Source of the DNA: G963662675 sp963676845
GTDB taxonomy: Bacteria > Bacteroidota > Bacteroidia > Bacteroidales > Prolixibacteraceae
Direction of reading: 5' to 3'
DNA: 64,000 nucleotides
NCBI GenBank assembly: GCA_963676845.2
Contig: CAXXKK010000027.1
Location: 1 to 64,000, forward strand
This document shows, one piece after another, positions 44,139 to 52,086 of this stretch. A program made the translations under genes and the position numbers. A model generated the notes under the pieces. It did no database searches and was not told the origin of the DNA. It worked only from the letters and a program-made list of their open reading frames with translations. Each line of letters opens with the position of its first letter. Position 1 is the stretch's first letter.

Positions 44139-44246
44139 CGCTAACAGTTGGTACATGTTGTCGGGGCAGATTTCGAAGAGCATTCCTATCCGATAGGACA
44201 GAACTGCAAAACGGGAAGCCACGGATGGCACACCATCAAATTCCAC
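44139..44246. repeat. attC-like imperfect palindrome 5
   Basis: CTAACAGTTGGTACATG at the left and GGCACACCATC at the right are partly complementary. A perfect inner palindrome CCTATCCGATAGG (44185-44197) marks the centre. On the gene strand it ends CAACTGTTAGCGG, like an integron core site. Confidence 0.5.
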
Positions 44247-44271
44247 TCTTTTTATGACTCGTTTTTTCTTT

Positions 44272-45333
44272 TTAAAAATATGTATTCACGGCAAATTCAA
44301 ATTGATTGATAAAAATCTCTTTGAAATTTGATATGTTATTTTGTTCATAAAATAGCAGCATTGCTTTTTTATAGTCTATAGAATCAACAGTACGAAATGA
44401 AAGTGGACAATACTTTTCGTTCATTAATATTGCATTGCTAACTATCCTGGCTGTCCTTTTATTTCCATCCATAAATGGCTGAATATATGATATAAGAACT
44501 AAAGCTAATAATGCTTTTTCAAATACGCTTGACTTTCCATTGATTAAATTACATGAATCTTGTAATGCCTCAGAAATTTGGAATTGGTTGTCAAGTGGTC
44601 TGTAATTTGTCCCGGAAATACCAACACGTCTCCGTCTCAGATTTCTTTCAACATCAAGTTCTTTAACTAAGATGCTATGGATATCTTCAATTTTTGCTAC
44701 ACTTAAAGGATAAAGGTAATCAGGCGTTTCTATAATAAAGTCAAGAGCATCTTTATGATTCAGAAGCATTACTGCTTCTTCCTTTGTTTTTCCTGAAGCA
44801 GTTTCTTTTTCTTTTAAAAGCTTTTCAGTTTCTAATAATGAGTAGGTGTTTCCTTCAATTTGAGATGATTTCCAGCTCAAATCTATTGCCAGCCTTTCAA
44901 ATTCTTTTTTGTATTCGTTTTCTGTAAGCTGTGAAATATTGTTTTTAAAAATCTCTTGTAACTTATTTAATTTTAGTAATTCATTATCTGTAAATACACT
45001 GTGTTTTGAAAGTACTTCATTAATGATTTGAAAATTGAATCCTTCTTTTATTTGTCGCTCATCAATCTCTTTTTCATAATACTTGTCGATATCAATAGGC
45101 TGAATAACCTGATAAGCAGGAGAAATATAATATTTGGTTCCTTTTCCTTGCCCTTTCGTTGAAATATAGTTTGAAGAAATTAATTTTGTCAGTAATCTTT
45201 TTAGAGTTGCATAACTTACCGATAAATTTATTTCATCAAAAATTTCTTTTGATGAGCATTCTCCAACGTTTTGGATGAATTCAATTATTTGTTTTTCTCT
45301 TGAATCAATCATCTTTTTTTGTTTTTGGCTCAT
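44272..45333 (-). CDS. Fic-family protein with Gln in place of catalytic His
   Basis: 353 residues. An N-terminal winged helix (about 10-75, SREKQIIEFI and ATLKRLLTKLISSNYIS) is followed by a Fic domain. The inhibitory helix SSQIEGN (156-162) is present. The active-site motif reads YIQPFMDGNKRTAR (about 284-296), with Gln285 where AMPylating Fic enzymes have His (HPFxxGNGR) and Lys292 for Gly. Since that His is the catalytic base for AMP transfer, the protein may be inactive or do a different reaction. Possible role: regulator with DNA binding. Confidence 0.85.
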   Translation of the reverse strand: MSQKQKKMIDSREKQIIEFIQNVGECSSKEIFDEINLSVSYATLKRLLTKLISSNYISTKGQGKGTKYYISPAYQVIQPIDIDKYYEKEIDERQIKEGFNFQIINEVLSKHSVFTDNELLKLNKLQEIFKNNISQLTENEYKKEFERLAIDLSWKSSQIEGNTYSLLETEKLLKEKETASGKTKEEAVMLLNHKDALDFIIETPDYLYPLSVAKIEDIHSILVKELDVERNLRRRRVGISGTNYRPLDNQFQISEALQDSCNLINGKSSVFEKALLALVLISYIQPFMDGNKRTARIVSNAILMNEKYCPLSFRTVDSIDYKKAMLLFYEQNNISNFKEIFINQFEFAVNTYF

Positions 45334-45370
45334 AAATATAACAAATAAAGCTCAAATCAAATGTCACCTT

Positions 45371-45430
45371 GAGCCGTATATTGGATTTCGATGAACCAGA
45401 ACGGTTCTTACACACGGCTTTAGCAGTTTG
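45371..45430. repeat. Nested hairpin in Fic upstream spacer (weak attC-like)
   Basis: GAGCCGT (45371-45377) pairs with ACGGCTT (45414-45420); inside is GAACC, AGAAC, GGTTC (45393-45407). It is followed by TAGCAGTTTGTTG. The weakest member of the palindrome set. Confidence 0.35.
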
Positions 45431-45585
45431 TTGTTCATTTATTTCTTGTGGTTCTATTTTCATTTTCGTTTAGTAAACTCAGTGTTGATACAGATTCCAT
45501 AAATATCGATGGTCGTTTTTATACATATTTCCCACATTTTGTGTAGACATTTTTTAGGACGGGGAAATGTTAACGGGAGGCTTTT

Positions 45586-46047
45586 CTAATCATTTAGTTT
45601 TTCAAGAGTAATATTATTTTCTTTCTGATTGTAATAAATTATCAGACGATTATCAAAGACTTCATATGACTCAGCATTTCTAATGGAATCAAATAATCTT
45701 CCCCACTCTGGCTCATTAATCGTTGTCTGCAAAAGATCACTAATCGTGATTGCTCCCTTATTGTCAATCGTGTAATCGCCAGAAAAAGAGTTAGTGACTT
45801 TTATTCCTGAAATTTCCCCTCTTGTTAAATCAGTTTCAGTGAAATTTACTGTTACATCTCCATTATTAAATTGATCCCAAGTATTTTCTTCGATTTTTGT
45901 AATTACAGTTGAAGTTTTATACGATACAACTTTCCAGTTACCTGTAATATCATAATTTACGTCAATCTCTTCTTTGTCGCAAGCAGAAACACAAAATGCA
46001 ACAATTACTATTAACGCTATTCTCTGTATGTGAGATATTTTTTTCAT
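45586..46047 (-). CDS. Small lipoprotein, lipocalin/META-like
   Basis: 153 residues. Lipobox in IVAFCVSACDKEE. The mature part begins DITGNWKVVSYKTS, a typical opening of lipocalin-like or META-type Bacteroidetes lipoproteins, and consists of beta strands (VTVNFTETDLTRGE, DYTIDNKGAITISD, NRLIIYYNQKEN). Function unknown. The adjacent spacer contains TAACGGTTTTGG. Confidence 0.7.
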   Translation of the reverse strand: MKKISHIQRIALIVIVAFCVSACDKEEIDVNYDITGNWKVVSYKTSTVITKIEENTWDQFNNGDVTVNFTETDLTRGEISGIKVTNSFSGDYTIDNKGAITISDLLQTTINEPEWGRLFDSIRNAESYEVFDNRLIIYYNQKENNITLEKLND

Positions 46048-46109
46048 AATCAGTCTTTTTCTATTATAGACTCAGTTATTGTTGTCAAGGTTGCGTCCGT
46101 TTTTCAAGC

Positions 46110-46142
46110 TTGCAGCTAACGGTTTTGGATATGAGATCGGGA
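46110..46142. repeat. attC-like core end 6
   Basis: GCAGCTAACGGTTTTGGATATGAGATCGGGAGC in pieces: CAGCTAACGG then TTTTGGATATGAGATCGGG. It reads CCGTTAGCTGC on the gene strand. Only one good arm is seen; the AACGGTTTnGGnTATGAnA string matches the start of the site at 48961. Confidence 0.5.
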
Positions 46143-46148
46143 GCTTTT

Positions 46149-46736
46149 TTATTCAATTTTAATTTTAGATTTTTCGATAATACCGTGATTCACAATCTTG
46201 TCTGTTGTAATAATATTTGCTTTTGCAACACCCTCTCCAAAATCTTGTATGTCAATCTCGGATTTTACATTTATCCATTCTTCATTGCTTTTCAAAACAA
46301 TAAGGGAATCATTGTACTGAATTTGTATTGTACCATCAGCTTCTATTTCGATAATTTCAAATTTGCCCTTTGCGTATGGTATGTTATAAATGCCATATAA
46401 TTTAGTTGCGGCTCCTGCTCCAACAACCCCATTTAAACTTTCGCCATTTCCATAAATTATTTTAAGTGATTTATTTATTTCAAAGTCAAATTCACCATCT
46501 AAAATTCTTGATGTTTCGTCAAAATTGTAGGTTGGAAAATCAATATTTAGCCCACCTGTATAATTGCCTTCTATAAGTTCTCCATTTGTGTTAATATGAT
46601 GGTCAACAAAGACGCATTTATCGGAATTTATTATCCAACTTTCGTCCTGTTCTTTTTCACAGCCATAGATTATAGAAAGAGCCATTGCAAGAATAATTTT
46701 GGGTAGTGCTACTTTTTTAAGATCTCTTATTTTCAT
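46149..46736 (-). CDS. Lipoprotein of unknown function
   Basis: 195 residues. Lipobox in LAMALSIIYGCEKEQ, then an acidic beta-rich mature part with GNYTGGLNIDFPTYNFDETS and GAGAATKLYGIYN. No family recognised. The C-terminus is followed at once by the cassette-like core end. Likely exported to the outer membrane. Confidence 0.65.
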   Translation of the reverse strand: MKIRDLKKVALPKIILAMALSIIYGCEKEQDESWIINSDKCVFVDHHINTNGELIEGNYTGGLNIDFPTYNFDETSRILDGEFDFEINKSLKIIYGNGESLNGVVGAGAATKLYGIYNIPYAKGKFEIIEIEADGTIQIQYNDSLIVLKSNEEWINVKSEIDIQDFGEGVAKANIITTDKIVNHGIIEKSKIKIE

Positions 46737-46788
46737 TAGACAAATGTTTTAAAGACTATTTTAGTTGGTTTTTTGTTTTTTAAAACGC

Positions 46789-46873
46789 ACAACGGTTTTA
46801 TGCATGAGTTTTTGTGACGAATAGAAACTGTCAGAGCGAGATAAACCGCCTGACTTATTAAACGTTGTTAGCG
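46789..46873. repeat. attC-like imperfect palindrome 7
   Basis: Left arm ACAACGGTTTTATGCATGAG (from 46789) matches the reverse complement of the right arm, which ends CTTATTAAACGTTGTTAGCG (46854-46873). Length about 85 nt. It separates the lipoprotein and beta-barrel genes. Confidence 0.62.
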
Positions 46874-46888
46874 TTAGTAATTTTTAAA

Positions 46889-47557
46889 TTATAATCCATG
46901 CATTAAAAATAATTGAAACCCAAAATTGTCAAAAACAGTCAAATTCTTTTGAGTTCCATAAAGAACGTTATCATTTCTTTGAATATGAAGCACCCTTACA
47001 AAAGGTTCAATATTTATACTAATCAGTTCCGATAATTTTCGTTCAAATCCAAGATTACAAGTCAATGATCCTGAAAGTAAATTGAGTTTATTTAAAAATA
47101 ACTTCCCTCCTGATTCTGGGTTATAAAATGATTTAAAACTTATAGCTTCTTGCAAATTAAAATTAATATATGATTGCCATTTCTCATTTCTTTTAAGATA
47201 TCTTATCACTCCCAAGCTTGGTTCAATTGTATGGTATCCATAGCTGCTCAGGGGTGGAAAATACATTAAATATTCTTCATAAAAATAACGTGGGTTATAG
47301 GCACTTTCCCTTACATATTTTCTTTTGATATAATTCACCTCGATTTTTAAGCCCCAATCTGAATTAAAATCTTTTATTACTTTAACTCCTGTACCAAATG
47401 ACTGGTCAAAACTTTTTATTTTTTCATCATTGTGAAATCTTTTTTCTATTTCATTTTGAAATGAAAATCCCACTCCTATTGAAACATCTTTTGATTGTCC
47501 CAAACAGATAATGTTAGTGATTAAGAAGAAAACTATTATTGCAGATAGAGTTTTCAT
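46889..47557 (-). CDS. Outer-membrane beta-barrel-like protein
   Basis: 222 residues. Signal peptide MKTLSAIIVFFLITNIICLGQ. Alternating strands (VSIGVGFSFQNEIE, WGLKIEVNYIKRKYV, LTCNLGFERKLSELISINIE, FGFQLFLMHGL) suggest a small barrel. No family recognised; a cell-surface role is inferred. Both ends are bounded by palindromic spacers. Confidence 0.7.
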   Translation of the reverse strand: MKTLSAIIVFFLITNIICLGQSKDVSIGVGFSFQNEIEKRFHNDEKIKSFDQSFGTGVKVIKDFNSDWGLKIEVNYIKRKYVRESAYNPRYFYEEYLMYFPPLSSYGYHTIEPSLGVIRYLKRNEKWQSYINFNLQEAISFKSFYNPESGGKLFLNKLNLLSGSLTCNLGFERKLSELISINIEPFVRVLHIQRNDNVLYGTQKNLTVFDNFGFQLFLMHGL

Positions 47558-47574
47558 AGCTTTTTATTGTTATT

Positions 47575-47668
47575 AACGCTAACGTTTTTGCGGTATGAGT
47601 TCGGGTGGTTTTTATCCAGCGGATAAAAATTGTCAGAACGCGTGTTGGTGATAGTACCTTTATCATAG
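47575..47668. repeat. attC-like imperfect palindrome 8
   Basis: CGCTAACGTTTTTGCGGTATGA at the left, a perfect inner hairpin TTTTATCC, AGC, GGATAAAA (47610-47628), and GGTGATAGTACC at the right. It lies directly after the stop of the nuclease-peptidase gene. Confidence 0.5.
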
Positions 47669-48859
47669 TTACCTAATCAATGATTTGATACTACGATCTG
47701 TCTTATCTACCATTAAATTCAATTTTATTAGTCGAATTTTAATCGCCTCAACAGAGGCTTGAAGTTCATAACTTAGCTTATTTAAAATTTCAAAAACTTC
47801 TCTTTGATTTACAGGTTGATGATCTAAGTACAATACCTTTCTATGTATTCGATATTCAATAAAAATTGAGTTCATTTTAGGTAGAAGAATTTTTTTAGGT
47901 AAAAGTAAGTTTGATGCAAATAAATTTGCCTGAATCTCAAGTCTATCTGAATTTGATCTCGATTGACTAAAATTAATAGATAGAGTTTGCTCGTTATCAT
48001 CTTTTTGAGACAATCTGTCTTTTAACACATTACTATGTAATATCAAATGTCCTATTTCATGTGCTAAAGTAAATCTCCATCTATTCTTATCACTTCTTGC
48101 GCTATTCGATATCTTAATACATAAAGGATTGAATTCAATCTTACCAAGGTAATTATCGTTTTCTACAGTATCTAAACAAAATTTCACTTGATATCTTTCT
48201 TCAAGAAAAGGTAACAACTGTTCAAAGTTTAAAGAGTTATTATCGTATAAGTTATAAGTATATAATTTATCAATAATCATATTAATCCTATCGTCTGAAA
48301 CGTAAGGTATATCGATGAACTCTTCACTATCCTTAAAATAATCAATTATTGAATATTCAATTAGTAAATCTGCAAAGTTTAAAATTCTATTGTTTCCAAC
48401 TTTACAAATAAATGGTTCTTTTATATATGTCTTATCAGTAAGTTCTAAATCGTTCTCGAATTGTTTTTTAGTTCTTTTATCTTTTCTGTAATTAATCCAT
48501 TGAATTTCTTTTGTCGAATTTAGTCTAACCAAACCAATACCTTCTTTTTTTGCAATGGCAAGTGCAGACTCTTGAAATGAATGGGTTGTAATTACTATTC
48601 CTTTTGTGTTATGCTCTCCAACTTGGTTGATTTTTGAACCAAATTCTTCAATATCATCTACAGAAACTTTCTTGTTTAGATTTTTGCACTCAATAATAGT
48701 TAGAACTGAGTACTTATCTGCCCCGGGGAGAGTTGTTTCAATTGCAACATCGAAGACTATATCTTTTTCTCTTTTGGCACTATAATATCCTTTCCTTTTA
48801 AATACTTTGCTAGTTTTTTTAGGGACAATAAAGTTATCATCCTTTAGCATTTTTGACAC
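47669..48859 (-). CDS. Mrr-like endonuclease fused to ImmA/IrrE metallopeptidase (5' end unclear)
   Basis: 396 residues from the first in-frame ATG. Part one (about 20-115) is a PD-(D/E)xK nuclease fold: DIVFDVAIE, LTIIECKNLNKKVS (Glu57, Lys59), and KGIVITTHSFQESALAIAKK. Part two (about 220-330) is an IrrE-type zinc peptidase: FTLAHEIGHLILH (His267, Glu268, His271) with Glu308 in RLEIQANLFASNLLLP. The conserved nuclease N-terminus seems to continue upstream of this ATG (frame open to 48952, with FESSTAKGTILENQVFDLV), so the gene is probably longer and possibly frameshifted. A defence or regulatory protease role is inferred. Confidence 0.78.
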   Translation of the reverse strand: MSKMLKDDNFIVPKKTSKVFKRKGYYSAKREKDIVFDVAIETTLPGADKYSVLTIIECKNLNKKVSVDDIEEFGSKINQVGEHNTKGIVITTHSFQESALAIAKKEGIGLVRLNSTKEIQWINYRKDKRTKKQFENDLELTDKTYIKEPFICKVGNNRILNFADLLIEYSIIDYFKDSEEFIDIPYVSDDRINMIIDKLYTYNLYDNNSLNFEQLLPFLEERYQVKFCLDTVENDNYLGKIEFNPLCIKISNSARSDKNRWRFTLAHEIGHLILHSNVLKDRLSQKDDNEQTLSINFSQSRSNSDRLEIQANLFASNLLLPKKILLPKMNSIFIEYRIHRKVLYLDHQPVNQREVFEILNKLSYELQASVEAIKIRLIKLNLMVDKTDRSIKSLIR

Positions 48860-48926
48860 TAAATCAAAAACTTGATTTTCTAATATTGTTCCTTTAGCTG
48901 TTGATGATTCAAAAATCGTATAATTT

Positions 48927-48959
48927 TTAATCTGTGTTTTTCTCCGCCCGTATTAACAT
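48927..48959 (-). pseudogene. Likely true 5' end of the nuclease-peptidase gene, out of frame
   Basis: ATG at 48959-48957 abuts the palindromic site and encodes MLIRAEKNTD before a stop. Dropping one A from the A5 run at 48937-48941 would join it to the frame continuing through KNYTIFESS into the nuclease ORF. So the gene either carries a one-base insertion here, has a sequencing error, or starts at a rare codon such as the ATT at 48931-48929. Confidence 0.5.
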
Positions 48960-49086
48960 CAACGGTTTGGGTATGAAACGTAGGGCTTTTCAAAGTACTT
49001 TTCTGTCCGACAGGACGAAACGTTGCAGAAAAGTCCAAGTTTCAAGGCGATGCGAACCGCCCTATGTTTTATACCTTTTGTTGGAC
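48957..49086. repeat. attC-like imperfect palindrome 9 (best example)
   Basis: Left arm AACGGTTTGGGTATGAAACG plus TAGGGC (48961-48986) aligns with the reverse complement of GCCCTATGTTTTATACC plus TTTTGTTGGAC (49059-49085). An inner GTCC/GGAC hairpin marks the middle. Total about 126 nt. The stop codon of the 49069-49938 gene (49069-49071) lies inside the right arm, so its last residues (VQQKV) are encoded by it. Confidence 0.68.
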
Positions 49087-49938
49087 GTAGTTTTTTGTTA
49101 AGTTATTAATTTTCACTTGTCGGATATTTTTTAAAATATTTTCAACTTTCCTAATATTCTTTAGAACAAGTTCTTTTGGTGTAAATAGAACACAGAAAAA
49201 AATGAAATCCTGAAATTCAACGAAACCGGTAATCTCAGGATTATATTTTTTATAATTAGCAATTCTAATTTTAGTTCTAGCATCAGTCCTTTTAATTGTG
49301 TCATTGTATTCCCATCTTACATCTTTGTCTGATTCAAGTAGATTCATTTCTTGAGTTGACATCAAATCTTCAAGTTTGTCATTATTAGCTTTTCTGTCCC
49401 AAAGATTTATGTACATCCATTCATCTTTTTTTTGTGCTTCTTCTAAATTAAGTCCTCTTTGGTATAGCAATGCTAACCATGCGTCTGATGCTCTGTAATC
49501 TAAAATCCAACCAAAAGGAGCAGGCAATAAAACTCCATTTTCTCCAGCATATGTAATTGCTCCAAAAGCTTGAAATCTTTTTAGCTCATCAAAATTTAAT
49601 ATGTCTAATTCAATATCATTCGGATCATTAAATGCACGATTGATTGCTGCTTGAGAATAACCATTTTTTGTAATTAATAAACCCTTATGAGCTCCTATAT
49701 CTGCAAGCATGCTAATAAAACTCTCAACGTCTTTTACATCAATGTTTTTTGAAAAATATTTAGCATCAATAACAATTTGAAATTTATTTCCGGCAACATA
49801 TTCTTCAATCAAAATATCTATTTGTCTTTGTACTTTTGAATATCTGCCAACTAACATTACATTATGCTTTATATCAGCATCAGGATATTCTGATGAGAAA
49901 TATTCAAAGATTTCCTTTTCATATTGTTTCCAATCCAT
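49069..49938 (-). CDS. Restriction-endonuclease-like (Mrr-type) protein
   Basis: 289 residues. The N-terminal third is a PD-(D/E)xK nuclease: RQIDILIEEY (Asp41), FQIVIDAKYFSKNID (Asp58, Lys60), then ESFISMLADIGAHKGLLIT and GYSQAAINRA, the usual Mrr_cat/RecB-like core. The rest is not recognised. With the nuclease-peptidase next to it, two nuclease cassettes stand side by side. No methyltransferase is present, so it may target modified or foreign DNA; this is inference. Confidence 0.8.
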   Translation of the reverse strand: MDWKQYEKEIFEYFSSEYPDADIKHNVMLVGRYSKVQRQIDILIEEYVAGNKFQIVIDAKYFSKNIDVKDVESFISMLADIGAHKGLLITKNGYSQAAINRAFNDPNDIELDILNFDELKRFQAFGAITYAGENGVLLPAPFGWILDYRASDAWLALLYQRGLNLEEAQKKDEWMYINLWDRKANNDKLEDLMSTQEMNLLESDKDVRWEYNDTIKRTDARTKIRIANYKKYNPEITGFVEFQDFIFFCVLFTPKELVLKNIRKVENILKNIRQVKINNLTKNYVQQKV

Positions 49939-50251
49939 ATTTGTTTTTTAGTTGTTAGTAGAAAATCATTTTCTATTATGTAATATTAATTCAGTGTGTG
50001 TTAAATTACGCTCAACATTTGTATTTATACAATTGGTTTATATTTCTCTTAACAACCTATATCTGCATGTCTCTTGTAAGTCAATTTGTTGATGTTTACT
50101 ATTTCACTATTCAGATTTTAAAATTTTGCAAGAAATAATAAACATCAGACTACCTTAACTGTCAGACCAAATTAGTGAAAAAAAAAAAAACAATTTAAAA
50201 CTTATGTTCTTGTAGATCTGTATTATCAACATTTATTTAACTGGAGTAAAT

Positions 50252-50525
50252 TTATGGGGTACTTTAAAGGTATGAGAGAGTACCTTTGAGCATCGGCTTT
50301 AGGGCAAAAAGCATTGAATTAGATGCTCAAAGCATCAAAATGATACCTTAGAGCTTCAACGTATAGGCTTTGAGCCCCTAAATAGTACCTCGGAGCTTTG
50401 GCTTTCGTGCTCAAAGGTTTGGGTTGTATGCCCGGAGCAGCAAAGTCGAACCTTTGAGCATATAATTTGAGGGAATGAGGTACCCGGGGGTACCTTCGAG
50501 GTGGGTAGAGGTACCTCTGAGGTGG
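50252..50525. repeat. Cluster of related hairpins built on TACCTTTGAGC words
   Basis: TACCTTTGAGC at 50281 recurs as TACCTTAGAGC, TACCTCGGAGC, AACCTTTGAGC, TACCTTCGAGG and TACCTCTGAGG. The words form perfect inverted pairs: CTTTGAGCATC (50284-50294) with GATGCTCAAAG (50322-50332); TGCTCAAAGGTT (50408-50419) with AACCTTTGAGCA (50449-50460); and the palindrome AGAGGTACCTCT (50507-50518). Spacing is irregular. GC content is higher than in the flanks. No coding frame. Confidence 0.65.
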
Positions 50526-50570
50526 TCATTAACTTAAACTATTAGACCAAGGTAAAAACTTTTAAACATA

Positions 50571-50604
50571 CAGATTGCTTCGTCGTTCCTACTCGCAATG
50601 ACGC
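50571..50604. repeat. REP-like element, copy 1
   Basis: CAGATTGCTTCGTCGTTCCT followed by ACTCGCAATGACGC; ATTGC pairs with GCAAT. A second version is at 53568-53597. This word family is common between Bacteroidetes genes as I recall. Confidence 0.65.
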
Positions 50605-50742
50605 GTTAAGCTAAAGAACTCATGAACTTATTATCTCATGGACTTTGATTACGAAAAAATTACCATTTGCAGCATATCGCCGAAAGCTGACAATAGTTTA
50701 AACAAAGAATTGTATTTTTCAGATCAATAAAAATTGCATCTC

Positions 50743-51534
50743 ATGAACTTACAAGATATTTGCCAGCAGGTAGAGAAAACAGCCCGAAAAGCAGGCCAGT
50801 TTATCCGTGAAGAAAGGAACAAAATATCAACTGAAGATATTGAAATAAAAGGCAAAGCCAGCCTGGTTACCTATGTCGATAAAAATGCCGAGGCCATGAT
50901 TGTGACTGACCTTAGGGAAATACTTCCACTGGCAGGTTTTATAACTGAGGAAGGTACAGCCGGAGAACATGGAGAAAGTCTTAAATGGGTGATTGATCCT
51001 CTGGATGGAACCACCAACTTCATTCACGGAATTTTTCCGCACTCGGTTTCCATTGCCCTCCTGGAAAACGATAAGCCTATTGTTGGGGTTGTCTACGAAA
51101 TTGGACAGGATGAGCTTTTCTCAGCCTGGAAAAATGGAGGTGCATTTTTAAATGGTAAACCTATTCACGTATCAAAATCGGCAACACACGAAGATGTTTT
51201 GCTGGCAACAGGCTTTCCTTACTACACATTCGAAATGCTTGACCAGTATCTTGAAGTACTGAAATTCTTCATGATTGAAACACGTGGTATGCGTCGTATG
51301 GGATCGGCAGCTATTGATTTAGCTTATGTGGCCTGTGGACGTTTTGATGGTTTCTTTGAGCATGCCCTGCATCCCTGGGATATTGCAGCCGGGATTTTAC
51401 TGGTTGAAGAAGCCGGAGGAGAAATCTCTGACTTTAAAGGAGGCGACAATTTCCTATTTGGAAAAGAGATAGTTGCTTCAAACAACAACTATTTTCCTGC
51501 ATTTTTCAAAAAAGTAAATGAATTCCTGGGGTAA
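50743..51534 (+). CDS. suhB: Inositol monophosphatase family protein (SuhB-like)
   Basis: 263 residues from the ATG at 50743; a TTG nine bases earlier is in frame but less likely. Mg-dependent phosphatase motifs are all present: ITEEGTAGEHGE, WVIDPLDGTTNFIHG and WDIAAGILLVEEAGGEISD. It hydrolyses inositol or similar sugar phosphates; family members also act on 3'(2'),5'-bisphosphates. The start ATGAACTT is the same word as in the upstream repeat. Confidence 0.93.
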   Translation: MNLQDICQQVEKTARKAGQFIREERNKISTEDIEIKGKASLVTYVDKNAEAMIVTDLREILPLAGFITEEGTAGEHGESLKWVIDPLDGTTNFIHGIFPHSVSIALLENDKPIVGVVYEIGQDELFSAWKNGGAFLNGKPIHVSKSATHEDVLLATGFPYYTFEMLDQYLEVLKFFMIETRGMRRMGSAAIDLAYVACGRFDGFFEHALHPWDIAAGILLVEEAGGEISDFKGGDNFLFGKEIVASNNNYFPAFFKKVNEFLG

Positions 51535-51598
51535 TAAACAATAAGTTATTGCTGTTTGAGCCTTAATGAGTTATCTTGTATCAATTAAAATACAAGTC

Positions 51599-52069
51599 AT
51601 GGCCGAAAAAGAAATTGCCTTACTAAAAAAACAGATTGACAAGCTTAATGAGAAAAGCTTCGATTTGACTGGCTGGAAAAACCAAACATTGCTTTTTTTA
51701 ACCCGCATTTTTGGATCAAATCATACTATTGTAAAGATGATTTCTGATCTTAAATACGATTACTCAAGCTGGAATTTGCGAGATGCCACCGGCAATGAAA
51801 AGTCGGACGACCCTGTAAAAATGCAGGCTACAGAAATTTTAGAGGCAGCCATACTTGAACTCGATACGCTGGGAATTCCGGAAACGGCATCACCCCACGA
51901 TCAGCTTTGGTCTATACTGGAAGAAGAACTCACCGGGAAACAAATAAAAGAGCTCAGGGAAATCCTTTCACAAAAAAATGAAAAGACGCAAGAATTAATT
52001 ACCAAAAAACTGGATACGTTAAATAAAGAAAACCTATCTCAAATTCTATCCAGATTAATGATTTCCTAA
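51599..52069 (+). CDS. Conserved hypothetical cytoplasmic protein
   Basis: 156 residues from the ATG at 51599; the frame extends 33 nt upstream. No signal peptide. An N-terminal charged helix (KEIALLKKQIDKLN) is followed by LTGWKNQTLLFLTRIFGSNH, DDPVKMQATEILEAAILELD and a C-terminal coiled region (ELREILSQKNEKTQEL). It resembles domains that accompany nucleotide-binding or phage-defence proteins in helix content only; no family can be named. It lies between the IMPase and glycosyltransferase genes. Confidence 0.65.
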   Translation: MAEKEIALLKKQIDKLNEKSFDLTGWKNQTLLFLTRIFGSNHTIVKMISDLKYDYSSWNLRDATGNEKSDDPVKMQATEILEAAILELDTLGIPETASPHDQLWSILEEELTGKQIKELREILSQKNEKTQELITKKLDTLNKENLSQILSRLMIS

Positions 52070-52070
52070 T

Positions 52071-52078
52071 TATATTTG
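52071..52078 (+). promoter_or_regulatory. Bacteroidetes -7 box only 8 nt before an ATG
   Basis: TATATTTG matches TAnnTTTG exactly; the next gene's ATG is at 52087. Transcription starting about 5-8 nt after the box would give a leaderless or near-leaderless mRNA. Confidence 0.6.
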
Positions 52079-52086
52079 CCACCTGA

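Larger units (their letters stand above)
49939..50742. other. Long gap between cassette block and IMPase gene
   Basis: About 800 bases without a gene. It holds AT-rich DNA (to about 50240), the hairpin cluster described separately, a CAGATTGCTTCG-type repeat (50571-50604) and ATGAACTT words leading to the IMPase start. Confidence 0.6.

Noticed and set aside
45371..45430. Group II intron domain V-like sequence
   Set aside because: GAGCCGT with GGTTC looked similar, but the stem, bulge and catalytic triad do not match and no intron-encoded protein is present.
37560..50000. Prophage or conjugative element
   Set aside because: No structural, packaging, relaxase, transfer or integrase genes were seen; the spacer palindromes fit a cassette array better.
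50252..50525. Possible CRISPR array
   Set aside because: The words vary in sequence, orientation and spacing, and there are no cas genes or unique spacers of constant length.
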